A DNA stretch of 64,000 nt from Protula sp. h YS-2021 (GCA_949752745.1 CATKHT010000065.1:1-64000), one strand, 5' to 3'; shown: positions 42,501-54,500, counted from the stretch's first letter. The notes: generated from the letters alone by a model not told the origin. A program made the numbers and translations.

Positions 42501-45500
42501 TATTGCTTTCTGAATTATTTTGTAGAAACATTGAGTAAAACAACAGTTTTTAGCTATGATTCATAATAAGACAAGCTTAAGGCTAACTTAAAGAATCGAA
42601 AAAAAAAAATGCTCCAACCCTCAACAATAATACCCCTTAAGACGGCGGACGTTTACATAGTGGTTATTGTTTCAGATGCATTTATTCAATATGGTTTTCA
42701 GATCAAATATGCCTTCATACTGTAGCTAAACTTATGTTTAAATGCCGAACTTACAAGTCCCTATGTTATTATCTGTCTTAGATGAAAACATGTTCCCTTG
42801 ATAATTCTCAAAATACCCCCTAAGATCATGGACAGTTGCTCCACTTAAGGATACTATAAAAACAAAAGCTTTTTCAATTTGCGACATTAACAACACAAAA
42901 ACAATCAAAATGCAACATGCTGACTCTAAATCTGACAAAATAACACCTGTAAATCAAATTATTAGTACCATATTGTTTAATCTCAATTAAGTTGGCAAAC
43001 ATATGATTTTCAGAACAAGAAGAAGTGGTTCTTGATTCGGCACGAAGCTATCCTTTTCATCGATCCCTTAATGTTTTCGATCGGATTTAAATCCAGACTT
43101 TTAGCCCGCCATACTTTTGTGTCTTTCGGTTCGTGCTTTTAAGAATTTGTCGATTATTCTTGCGATAACTGATAGAATTCCACTAAACTGTAAATAACTG
43201 TATCAAGAGCAGTGTTGCAACTAGGCTCAAAATTTAGACTACCAGCTGGACGGGCTACTCAGCAAAGTTGCCTATCCGATTGAAAAAGTCACCCGTCCGA
43301 ACTTACAAAAGCGGAAAATAATACTTGGCGCAAAAATGTATGGCTTACCGTAATAACACAATATTATGGTGTCGGAAATTGTCATGCATGTGGAATGTAC
43401 AATATAAACAAGAGCCATCAGTGATGGCAATACTCCTTGGCCCACGTTCAGGTCTGCTTAAGGGTATATTTTGACCGGTAAATGTGTGTATAAAATTTGA
43501 GGATGATTGGCCAAGTAGTTTTTCACTCATCGTGTTTGCAAGATTTTAACGAAAAATTCAAGATGGCGGCCGGCAGCTATTTTGCATTTTCTGATCGGGC
43601 TCAAAAACGATACCAGCCAAGAGTTTGACCTGGTAAATGTGTGTATAAAATCTGGTGATGATTGTCCAAGCAGTTTTTCACTTGTCGTGTTTAAAGGAAA
43701 TATACAAGATAGCGACTGGCAGCCATTTTGAAATTCCCGATCTGTCCCAAAATCAATATCAGCGAAGATTTTGACCTGGTAAATATGTAAATTTTGACCT
43801 GGTAAATATGTAAATAAAATTTTGTGATGATTGGCCAAGTAGTTTTTCACTTACTGTGTTTACAAGATTTTTCATCCAGCCATTTTGCATTTTCCTATGA
43901 GACCCAAAATCAATACCAGTCGAGATTTTGACCTGGTAAATGTGTGTATAAAATTTAGTGATGATCGGTCAAGTACTTTTATTGCTAACGTGCTTACAAG
44001 GTTGATGCTAAAAACAAGATGCGGGCATATAAAATAGCCCGATCGGGCCCAAAATCAATTCCATCCTAGATCTTTACCTGATTAGTTTCTGCACAAAATG
44101 TCTTGATGATCGACTAAGTGCCATTCAAGCTATCGTGTGTACAAAAAGTTACTGTCAAAAACACGATGGCCGCTCGGCGGGCATTTTAAATTGTTCGATC
44201 GGGCCGAAATGAATACCAGCCCAGATATGTACCCGATTAGTTCCTGCATAAAATTTCGTGATGATCGGCTAAGTGCTTGTCAAGCGATCGTGTTCAGAAG
44301 ATTGTCGTAAGGGATAGACAGACAGATGGGCAGACACCACGACGATGACAATACTCCTTCGGCCAATTTTGGGGGTAATATGCAGTGCTCATTATTAACC
44401 GCAAAAAATACGGGCCCGAAAGTTTAGACCTAACGGTCGGGCGGGTAACTGAAGAGTTGCTCCAAATGCAACACTGATCAACAGTTTTCATTAAGCGAAC
44501 ATAATTTTCAAGAAATTCTGTCCGTGTGTTAGGGGCAATCCCTCCTAAGACACGAATCAAATAGCCCCTAAGTCACGGGTATAGACCCTAAGACTGACAT
44601 ATCCGTACGCGTTTTGAAAAAAATTTGTCCATATGTTAGGGGCGATCCCCCCTAAGATATAGACAAAGTAGCCCCTAAGACCCAGATTTACGCCTAACGG
44701 TCGGGCGGGTAACTTTGAAAAGTTGCCCGTCCGACGGAAAAGTAGCCCGTCTCGGACGGGCGGGCTGGCCCCAAATGCAACACTGATCAACAGTATTCAT
44801 AAAGGGAACAGAATTTTGACGAAATCCTATCCGTGTGTTAGGGGCGATCAATCCTAAGACATGGACAAAATAGCCGGTAAGTCACGGGCATAGCCCCTAA
44901 GACCGACATATCCGCACGCGTTTTGAAAAAATTTTGTCCATGTGTTAGGGGCGATCCCCCCTAAGATATGGACAAAATAGCCCCTAAGTCACGGGCATAG
45001 CCCCTAAGACCGACATATCCGCACGCGTTTTGAAAAATTTTGACCATGTGTTAGGAGCAATCCCCCCTAAGATATGGACAAAATAGCCCTTAAGTCACGA
45101 GCATAGCCCCTAAGACCGATATATCCGCACGTGTTTTGAAAAATGTTGTCCATGTGTTAGGAGCGATCCCCCCTAAGATATGGACAAAATAGCCCCTAAG
45201 TCACGGGCATAGCCCCTAAGACCGACATATCCGCACGTGTTTTGAACAATTTTGTCCATGTGTTAGGGGCGATCCCCCCTAAGATATGGACAGAATAGCC
45301 CCTAAGTCACGGGCATAGCCCCTAAGACCGACATATCCGCACGCGTTTTGAAAAAATTTTGTCCATGTGTTAGGGGCGATCCCCCCTAAGATATGGACAA
45401 AATAGCCCCTAAGACCGAGATTTACGTCCGTCCGTCCGTCCGTTAACACTTACCTTGTGAACACGCTCCAGCCTACAATTTTTTGTCGATCGCTTAGATA

Positions 45501-48500
45501 TTTTAAATATAGCTTGTATATGGACTAATGAAGATCCCTATTGTTTTTGAGCCATATCCGACCAAGGACAGTGGCTCAGCTGGACTTTGAAATTTTCTTG
45601 TTTGTACCATTATCAAGTGTGCTTAACATGTGGCTTGTGAACACTCTCTAGCCTACAATTCTTTATCAATTGCTAAGATATTTCGGATATAGCTTCTATA
45701 TAGAGCAGTGAAGATCCCTATTGTTAATGAGCCATATCCGACCAAGAACAATGGCTCAGCTGGACTTTGAAATTCTCTTGTTTGTACCATTATCAAGTTT
45801 GCTTAACATGTGGCTTGTGAACACTCTCTAGCCTACAATTCTTTATCAATTGCTAAGATATTTCGGATATAGCTACTATATAGAGCAGTGAAGATTCCTA
45901 TTGTTAATGAGCCATATCGGACCAAGAACAGTGGCTCAGCTGGACTTTGGAATTTTCTTATTTGTACCATTATCAAGTTTGCTCATTATGTGGCTTGTGA
46001 ACACTCTCTAGCCTACAATTCTTTATCAATTGCTAAGATATTTCGGATATAGCTACTATATAGAGCAGTGAAGATTCCTATTGTTAATGAGCCATATCGG
46101 ACCAAGAACAGTGGCTCAGCTGGACTTTGGAATTTTCTTATTTGTACCATTATCAAGTTTGCTCATTATGTGGCTTGTGAACACTCTCTAGCCTACAATT
46201 CTTTATCAATTGCTAAGATATTTCGGATATAGCTACTATATAGAGCAGTGAAGATTCCTATTGTTAATGAGCCATATCGGACCAAGAACAGTGGCTCAGC
46301 TGGACTTTGGAATTTTCTTATTTGTACCATTATCAAGTTTGCTCATTATGTGGCTTGTGAACACTCTCTAGCCTACAATTCTTTATCAATTGCTAAGATA
46401 TTTCGGATATAGCTACTATATAGAGCAGTGAAGATTCCTATTGTTAATGAGCCATATCGGACCAAGAACAGTGGCTCAGCTGGACTTTGGAATTTTCTTA
46501 TTTGTACCATTATCAAGTTTGCTCATTATGTGGCTTGTGAACACTCTCTAGCCTACAATTCTTTATCAATTGCTAAGATATTTCGGATATAGCTACTATA
46601 TAGAGCAGTGAAGATTCCTATTGTTAATGAGCCATATCGGACCAAGAACAGTGGCTCAGCTGGACTTTGGAATTTTCTTATTTGTACCATTATCAAGTTT
46701 GCTCATTATGTGGCTTCTGAACACTCTCTAGCCTACAATTCTTTACCAATTACTAAGATATTTCGGGTATATCTAGTGTATTTAGCAATGAAGATTGCTA
46801 TTATTAATGATCCATATCCTACCAAGGACAGTGGCTCAGCTGGACTTTCTTATGGTAAATGTTTTTGTTTTTGTTTATCGTAAAGCATTGCCACCCTTTT
46901 TTCTTTTCGGTGCTAAGGATTGAAATGAACCTGTGACCGGTCTCAAACCTACTCTTTTCCCAGTTTCGAATGTTTCGGCTAGCTGAGGGCTATGCATCTC
47001 TGATGCCTATGTTTTTTATTTATTTTTTTTTTTTGTCTTCACCTTGAAAGGTCAACCCGCTCCTGGAAGCTTTTGGTAACGCGCAGACTGTGATGAACGA
47101 CAACTCAAGCCGATTTGGCAAATACCTCGAGCTGAGCTTCAACCCAGACGGCTTCGTCCTTGGAGGTCAGTTGTGTTTAGCACCCAACCGGGGCTTTAGG
47201 CCCCCGGACGGAGACTATAGGTTTTGGTGTTGTAAAAGCAGCTTGCGTTTGGACTGATCCAAAAACGCCACCCTCAACCTTTCAGGCTCGTGCTACCAGT
47301 GCTATTCGCAGCGGAAGGAGGGTGGGGGCGGGGGGGGGGGGATGGGATCAGTCCACACCCCAGTGTGAGTTAATCATTTTACGTGTGTACCCTTGAGGTA
47401 TCCTGTTTCTAAAACAAGAATCCGTAAGTATAAATATAGCATCGGTATCGGATAATTTTAAGTAATCGGGACAAAACAATACTTTAGATTATCTGAATGT
47501 TAAATTAGCCGAAGTAATTTAAATGTAGACTAAAAACTGGGCTATAAAAACACTTCGTGCTATCACAGGTTCAAATTATGCGTCTTCGAATAAGGAGTAA
47601 ATAAAGTGTCCTCTCACCGAAAATAGCAGACTTTCTTGCTCCCTGTCACCGGAAGTGGCAGATTTTCTTGCTCCTTGTCACCGGAAGTAGCGAATTTTCT
47701 TGATTCCTGTAACCGAGGGTAGTAGATTTTCTTGCTGCTTGTCACCGGAAGTAGCAGATTTTCTTTCTCCCTGTCTCCGGAAGTGGCCGGTTTTCTTGCT
47801 CCTTGTCACCGGAAGTAGCGAATTTTCTTGATTCATGTCACCGGAAGTAGCGAATTTGCTTGATCCCTGTCACCGGAAGTGGCAGATTTTCTTGCTCCTT
47901 GTCACCAGAAGTAGCGAATTTTCTTGATTCCTGTCACCGGAAGTAGCAGATTTTCTTGCTCCTTGTCACCGAAAGTAGCAGATTTTCTTGTTCCCTGTCA
48001 CCGGAAGTAGCAGATTTTCTTGCTCCCTGTCACGGGAAGTAGCAGATTTTCTTGCTCCCTGTCACCGGAAGTAGCAGATTTTCTTGGTTCTTCTGCTGCA
48101 GCCAAGATCAGCGAGTACCTGCTGGAGAAGTCCCGCGTGACGTCACAGGCGGAGGAGGAACGTAATTTTCACGTCTTCTATCTCATGTTTTCGGCCCTCT
48201 CACCCGACGAGAGGAAGAAGTATGGTCTCCAGGACGCCGAGTCGTACAGGTGAGTGGGTTTTTAGGGGGGTTCACAGCTCGGTCAACAAAATATTGGTTG
48301 TGACCGAGACTATCAACATTTCTCGAACACTGAAGAAATCAGGATTTATTATAATCACTTTTAGCTGTATTTCTGTTCTCAAATTGCGATTTGAAAAAGA
48401 GAAAAAGAATGTGGGTTAGGGGCTTTTTTCTGTTGTTTTTTTTTTTTTTTTTTTTTTTGCATTTAGATTAAAAAATAATAATAAAAAAACTTTCGCACGT

Positions 48501-51500
48501 GAGGATAATCAATTTCGGTATCGGTCGCGTGTGAAGAAAAAAACGTAATTCAAGGGACTATGTTAGGTCTAAACAACCAATGAAAATTTTGATTGTCTTT
48601 TTTTTTCTTTTTTCTTTTTTCTTTTTTTTTTTTTTGTTAATTTTATTTTAGCATCAAGTGTAATGACGTGCAATGTTTTCTTGTTTTTTTTTTCGCACCA
48701 GGTATTTGCAGACACCAGGCATCGTAATGAAAGATCAATTGACCAATCAAAATCGAGAGCAGTTCAATCAGTTGCGGGAGTGCCTAAAATACATTGGATT
48801 TAGCAACCACGTGAGAAAAATTTTATATTTTATTTCTAGTGTTAAATAGAACTTTATTTACGGTTCTCCTGAAAAATGTATTGACTTTAGAGATATTTAG
48901 CTGTGTCCTAAACGTTGTGAAAATCACTGGTTCACTTTAAATTCCTCCGTAGTATTTTTTAACAAGGACCAAAATAAATTAATAAATAGAATAACAACAG
49001 AATAAGCAAAAGTGAATTTATATAAATAATTCGGGCACTTCTCCTTTCTGTGTGGTGAATGTCTGAATAAATTTGTTTTGGCAAGTAACGTGGCTGAACC
49101 TTTTTGCCGTCTAGTTGATAATCACAAAAAAACCATGTGTCTGTGTGAAGCTTTTAACAGTATGGACGATTGCTTAATTCCTGCGATGTCAACTCGTTTT
49201 ATCAAGTTCTGGTCCCATATGTGCCATGTGTGTACCATGTGTATGCCATGTATGTGTCATGTATATATCATGCATGTGTTATGTATATGTCATGTATGTG
49301 TCATGTATATGTCATTTATATGCCATGTGTATGCAATGTATGTGTCATGTATATGTCATGTATGTGTCATGTATGTATGCGTAGGATCTGGACAGTTTAC
49401 TCCTCTCCCTGTCATCAGTCCTGCACATAGGAAATATCAAGTTTCACGCGGTGGGAAATAATGACGCAGCCAAGGTCTCTAATCCGGACGTCCTGAAGAA
49501 AGGTGAGAGCTCAGTCGTGGATGGCTGGAATAGGTCGTGTATGTGTCATGTATGTGCCATGTAGATGTCATGTATGTGCCATGTATGTGTCATGTATGTG
49601 CCATGTATGTGTCATGTATGTGCCATGTATGTGTCATGTATGTGCCATGTATATGCCATGTATGTGTCGTATGTGTCACGTATGTGTCATGTATGTGCCA
49701 TTTATATGTCATGTATGTGTCATGTATGTGCCATGTATGTGTCATGTATGTGTCACGTATGTGTCATGTATGTGTCATGTATGACGCAGCGAAAGTCTCC
49801 AATCCGGATGTCTTGAAGAAAGGTGAGGGCTCAGTCATCGGTGATTGGAGTAGCTCATGTCGTTTTGAATGGGTGGAGAAGGGTTATGGTGGGGGGGGGG
49901 GGGATGGATGGAGATGGGAGGGGGTAGGACGCGGGGGGATTTTCTTCGTTGTGTTGTTTATCTAAATGTTCTATTGTTTACTTTTGGCGTTCTCGTGATG
50001 TGCTCGCAGCAACTGTAGCGTCAAAAAAATTATGCAGTTGGAAGATCAGTAAAAATAAGAAGGAAAAAGACTAATTATAATAATAAATAAATAAAATCAG
50101 AAAAAAATATTTAGGATATATTTTAGGCTCGTTTAAACCTGTTGAAATAACTACCATAAAATTGTTTGTTTTTTTTCGTTGGCAGTGGCAGCCATGTTGC
50201 AGGTGCCCGCTGGGGACCTCGGAGCAGCATTTGTTTCCCAAGTCACCATCACAAGAGGTAGGTGTGAAGGTCATGTGATTGGAGGGAATACCAGGGTCAC
50301 TGATTGCTCTTGGTGCGTGTGTGTGTGTGGTGAGAGCGCTACAAGGGCCGAATGTAGCTCAGCTGCACCCCTTCCTTTACCCCCCCCCCCCCCTCCCCAC
50401 CCGCTGAATTGAATGGGTCATCCACAATGTACATACCCACGGAGTGTGCGTTGATGTTATAGCGAATGGATGGCTTCATAATTTTTGGGGCGGAGGGGGT
50501 GAAGGGATAGGGGTACAACTGTCACTGAGTGCTCTACTTTCGTGTGGCAGGGGAGGAGATCACGAAGGAACGCACGGTGGAGCAAGCCAGTGACTGCCGC
50601 GACGCGCTCGCCCGGGCTCTGTACGGGCGCCTCTTCTCCTGGATCGTAAACAGTATCAACCAACTCATCCAGCCCTACGAGGGCAGGTAAGGCATCGCGA
50701 ACGGCAAGGCACGGGTCAGTACAGGGGTAGATAAGGCATGAGGGTAGATGAGACTGGACCAAATAAGGCGCACTCGTACAGAGGTACGAGGGCAGATACG
50801 GCCCATTTTTACCGTAGGAAAAGCAGAGTAGGATCATTTATAGTACCGAAATAAGGTAGGCATAGCAGACAGATATGGCACAGCTGTGCAGCTGTACTAG
50901 CGCAGATAGACACATTCATACAGGCATGCGCGGACAGATCAGGCACGGCAATGCCGCCGTACTAGGGCAAATAGACACATTCATACAGGCATGCGCGGAC
51001 AGATCAGGCACAGTTATGCCGCCGTACTAGGGCAAATAGACACATTCATACAGGCATGCGCGGACAGATCAGGCACGGCAATGCCGCCGTACTAGGGCAA
51101 ATAGACACATTCATACAGGCATAGGCGGACAGATCAGGCACAGTTATGCCGCCGTACTAGGGCAAATAGACACATTCATACAGGCATGCGCGGACAGATC
51201 AGGCACGGCAATGCCGCCGTACTAGGGCAAATAGACACATTCATACAGGCATAGGCGGACAGATCAGGCACAGTTATGCCGCCGTACTAGGGCAAATAGA
51301 CACATTCATACAGGCATGCGCGGACAGATCAGGCACGGCAATGCCGCCGTACTAGGGCAAATAGACACATTCATACAGGCATGCGCGGACAGATCAGGCA
51401 CGGCAATGCCGCCGTACTAGGGCAAATAGACACATTCATACAGGCATAGGCGGACAGATCAGGCACAGTTATGCCGCCGTACTAGGGCAAATAGACACAT

Positions 51501-54500
51501 TCATACAGGCATGCGCGGACAGATCAGGCACGGCAATGCCGCCGTACTAGGGCAAATAGACACATTCATACAGGCATAGGCGGACAGATCAGGCACAGTT
51601 ATGCCGCCGTACTAGGGCAGATAGACACATTCATACAGGCGTGCCAGGGCAGATCAGGCACGGCAATGCCGCCGTACTAGGGCAAATAGACACATTCATA
51701 CAGGCATGCGCGGACAGATCAGGCACAGTTATGCCGCCGTACTAGGGCAAATAGACACATTCATACAGGCATGCGCGGACAGATCAGGCACGGCAATGCC
51801 GCCGTACTAGGGCAAATAGACACATTCATACAGGCATGCGCGGACAGATCAGGCACGGCAATGCCGCCGTACTAGGGCAAATAGACACATTCATACAGGC
51901 ATAGGCGGACAGATCAGGCACAGTTATGCCGCCGTACTAGGGCAGATAGACACATTCATACAGGCATACGAGGACAGATCAGGCACAGTTATGCCGCCGT
52001 ACTAGGGCAAATAGACACATTCATACAGGCATGCGCGGACAGATCAGGCACGGCAATGCCGCCGTACTAGGGCAAATAGACACATTCATACAGGCATGCG
52101 CGGACAGATCAGGCACGGCAATGCCGCCGTACTAGGGCAAATAGACACATTCATACAGGCATAGGCGGACAGATCAGGCACAGTTATGCCGCCGTACAAG
52201 GGCAGATAGACACATTCATACAGGCGTGCCAGGGCAGATAGGCAGACTTATGGACCACAACGAAGACAGCTTTTTAACCGTACGAGTTATGTACAGAAAT
52301 AAAAATACAAAACAGTGTATTATTTAAAATAAGAATTTATGAAGCAAATAAGAAATCAGATATCTTTTGTCATGGGTGAACTAACGCATTTTACAACTAC
52401 GGTAGTCTAATCCGGAATAGACTACTGACCTTCAAATCCTTTTAAATGGAACGTTTTTGTGTAATTTTAAATTTAAATATTATAAAACCTGTTAGTAATA
52501 TATGCTACAATGTAATATGTATGAAAAATTTAAAACGTTCTATTCCGGAGAATTTTTAACTTCGGTAGTCTATTCCAGAATAGACGGTTGTCTATTCCGG
52601 AATAGACTACCGTAGTCGTAAAATGCGTTAGTTCACCCATGACAAAAAATATCTGATTTCTTATTTGCTTCATGAATTCTTATTTTAAATAATACACTGT
52701 TACAAGTAAATCAAGTTGAATAAAAAATGAAATAAATAAAACGTTAACTGATGGACTTAATTCCAGTATTAAGTAACTCCTTTTAAGTCTCTTGCTTGTA
52801 AACCCAGAATGTTGATCTCTGCGTGATTTGAACAAACAAGTGAGTGATTTTTTTTTCACTATTTCTCCAAATCTTTGGGGTTTTTTTATTTTCAGCGGAG
52901 AGAGCGCGCTGCAGATCGGTGTTCTGGACATATTTGGTTTTGAAAATTTCCCTCACAACAGCTTTGAACAGGTAACGGATTCTTATTGCTATTTTTATGC
53001 ATTCAATTTTTGTGCTTAATTATCAGACTGTACTGAACTGTGAATAACCGGTCTCAGTAAAAATGATGTAATACTGTGATAATTTTATATATTTTATACA
53101 TGGCGAGCCCTTTGCCCTCTTATTGGTACAAAAAGGTACTTGACATGTCTTCGTGTCACGTGTTCATGTGTCCTTGACTCGTCGTCATGTCACGTGTTCA
53201 TGTGTCCTTGACTTGTCTTTGTGTCACGTGTTCGTGTGTCCTTGACTGGTCTTCGTGTCACGTGTTCATGTGTCCTTGACTAGTCGTCATGTCACGTGTT
53301 CATGTGTCCTTGACTTGTCTTCGTGTCATGTTCATGTGTCCTTGACTTGTCTTTGTGTCACGTGTTCATGTGTCCTTGACATGTCTTCGTGTCACGTGTT
53401 CATGTGTCCTTGCCTTGTCTGCGTGTCACGTGTTCATGTGTCCTTGACTTGTCTTCGTGTCACGTGTTCATGTGTCCTTGACATGTCTTCGTGTCACGTG
53501 TTCATGTGTCCTTGCCTTGTCTGCGTGTCACGTGTTCATGTGTCCTTGACTGGCCTTCGTCTCACGTGTCATGTACTTGTCACGTGTTCGGACTCACATG
53601 GGCACGTTCCATGTTTCTATCATGTATGCTTATATCGTTAATGCGCATGCGTGTTTTGTGTCCTACGCAGCTCTGCATCAACTTGGCCAATGAGCAGCTG
53701 CAGTATTATTTCAATCAGCATATATTTGACCTGGAGATGGAAGATTGCGCCAAGGAGGGAATTCCATTGTTAGACATCAAATTTGCAAATAACAAACCCA
53801 TACTCGATCTCTTTCTCAAGGTAAAAATAAAAAATAAATATATATACTATATACTAGGAAAGTAAGACAAAATGTATATGAAGCAAAATGTAGAGGTGAC
53901 ACAGATTATTTCTTTTATTTGTTTAAGAAACGGAATGTTGTGTGCAGGGGTAGGGGGGGGGGTAGAAATTGTATTTATTTATTTGTAATTGTTGATTTTC
54001 AGTAATAAAAGAATTAATAAACTATAGGATCTTGGATATATAAATCTGAATTGAGAAACTTTTCCACAGTATATTGAAAAACTTCGGGAAGACAGCGTGG
54101 AATTGAAGCCTCATTTTAACTGGAAAAATCTTGATTTATTTATAGAAGCCGATGGGCATCTTAGCAATTTTAGACGAGGAGAGTAATTTTCCCAAAGCGA
54201 CAGACCAAACCCTAGCCACAAAGCTGCATAGTGGTCCTGGTATGTAAATGAGGTCACTTGATCTGATATGCAAATGAGGTAACGGAACCTGCTTTGTAAA
54301 TCAGACTGGGGGAACCTCATGTGTAAAGGAATCAAGGGGCATGATATGTAAATGAGGTCATGGGAAGTGATATGTAAATGAGGCCGTGGGAAATGATATG
54401 TAAACGAGGTCATGGAAAATGATAAAATGATATGTAAATGAGGTCATTGGAAATGATGTGTAAACGAGGTCACGGGAAATTATATGTAAATGAGGTCATG

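Larger units (their letters stand above)
8890..43015. repeat. 34-kb satellite-like array, units about 1.53 kb
   Basis: AT-rich complex tandem array inside the intron between the P-loop and switch I exons. A marker segment (AAATGCCGAACTTACAAGTT) recurs at about 9600, 11127, 12661, 14195, 16170, 17704, 19238, 20772, 24188, 25279, 26801, 28331, 29861, 30950, 32036, 33564, 35094, 36623, 38152, 39682, 41214 and 42744; a second, related set marks an internal duplicate. Spacings are near 1091, 1533 or 1975 bp, that is 1091 plus zero, one or two 442-bp modules. Left copies are more diverged; those from 33.5 to 43 kb are nearly identical. A 66-codon minus-strand frame (for example 42738-42938) recurs in most units, but its changes are not conservative, so I do not call it a gene. 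Confidence 0.95.

Noticed and set aside
9594..42938. 66-codon minus-strand frame in about 20 array units as a repeated small gene
   Set aside because: Its persistence is explained by repeat homogenisation. Between diverged copies many changes alter the protein (for example LES/LET, SGAT/SLVA), with no sign of purifying selection.
7915..45443. Telomere-like TTAGGG/CCCTAA hexamers
   Set aside because: They occur singly within the larger box and never as a tandem hexamer run, so this is not an interstitial telomere.
49078..49965. Cys/His/Met/Val-rich plus-strand frames
   Set aside because: Translation of the CATGTATGTGTC repeat. Only the exon 12 frame is supported as coding.
50881..52250. CRISPR-like array of 65-bp direct repeats
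   Set aside because: The units are contiguous without unique spacers and lie in an intron of an animal gene.
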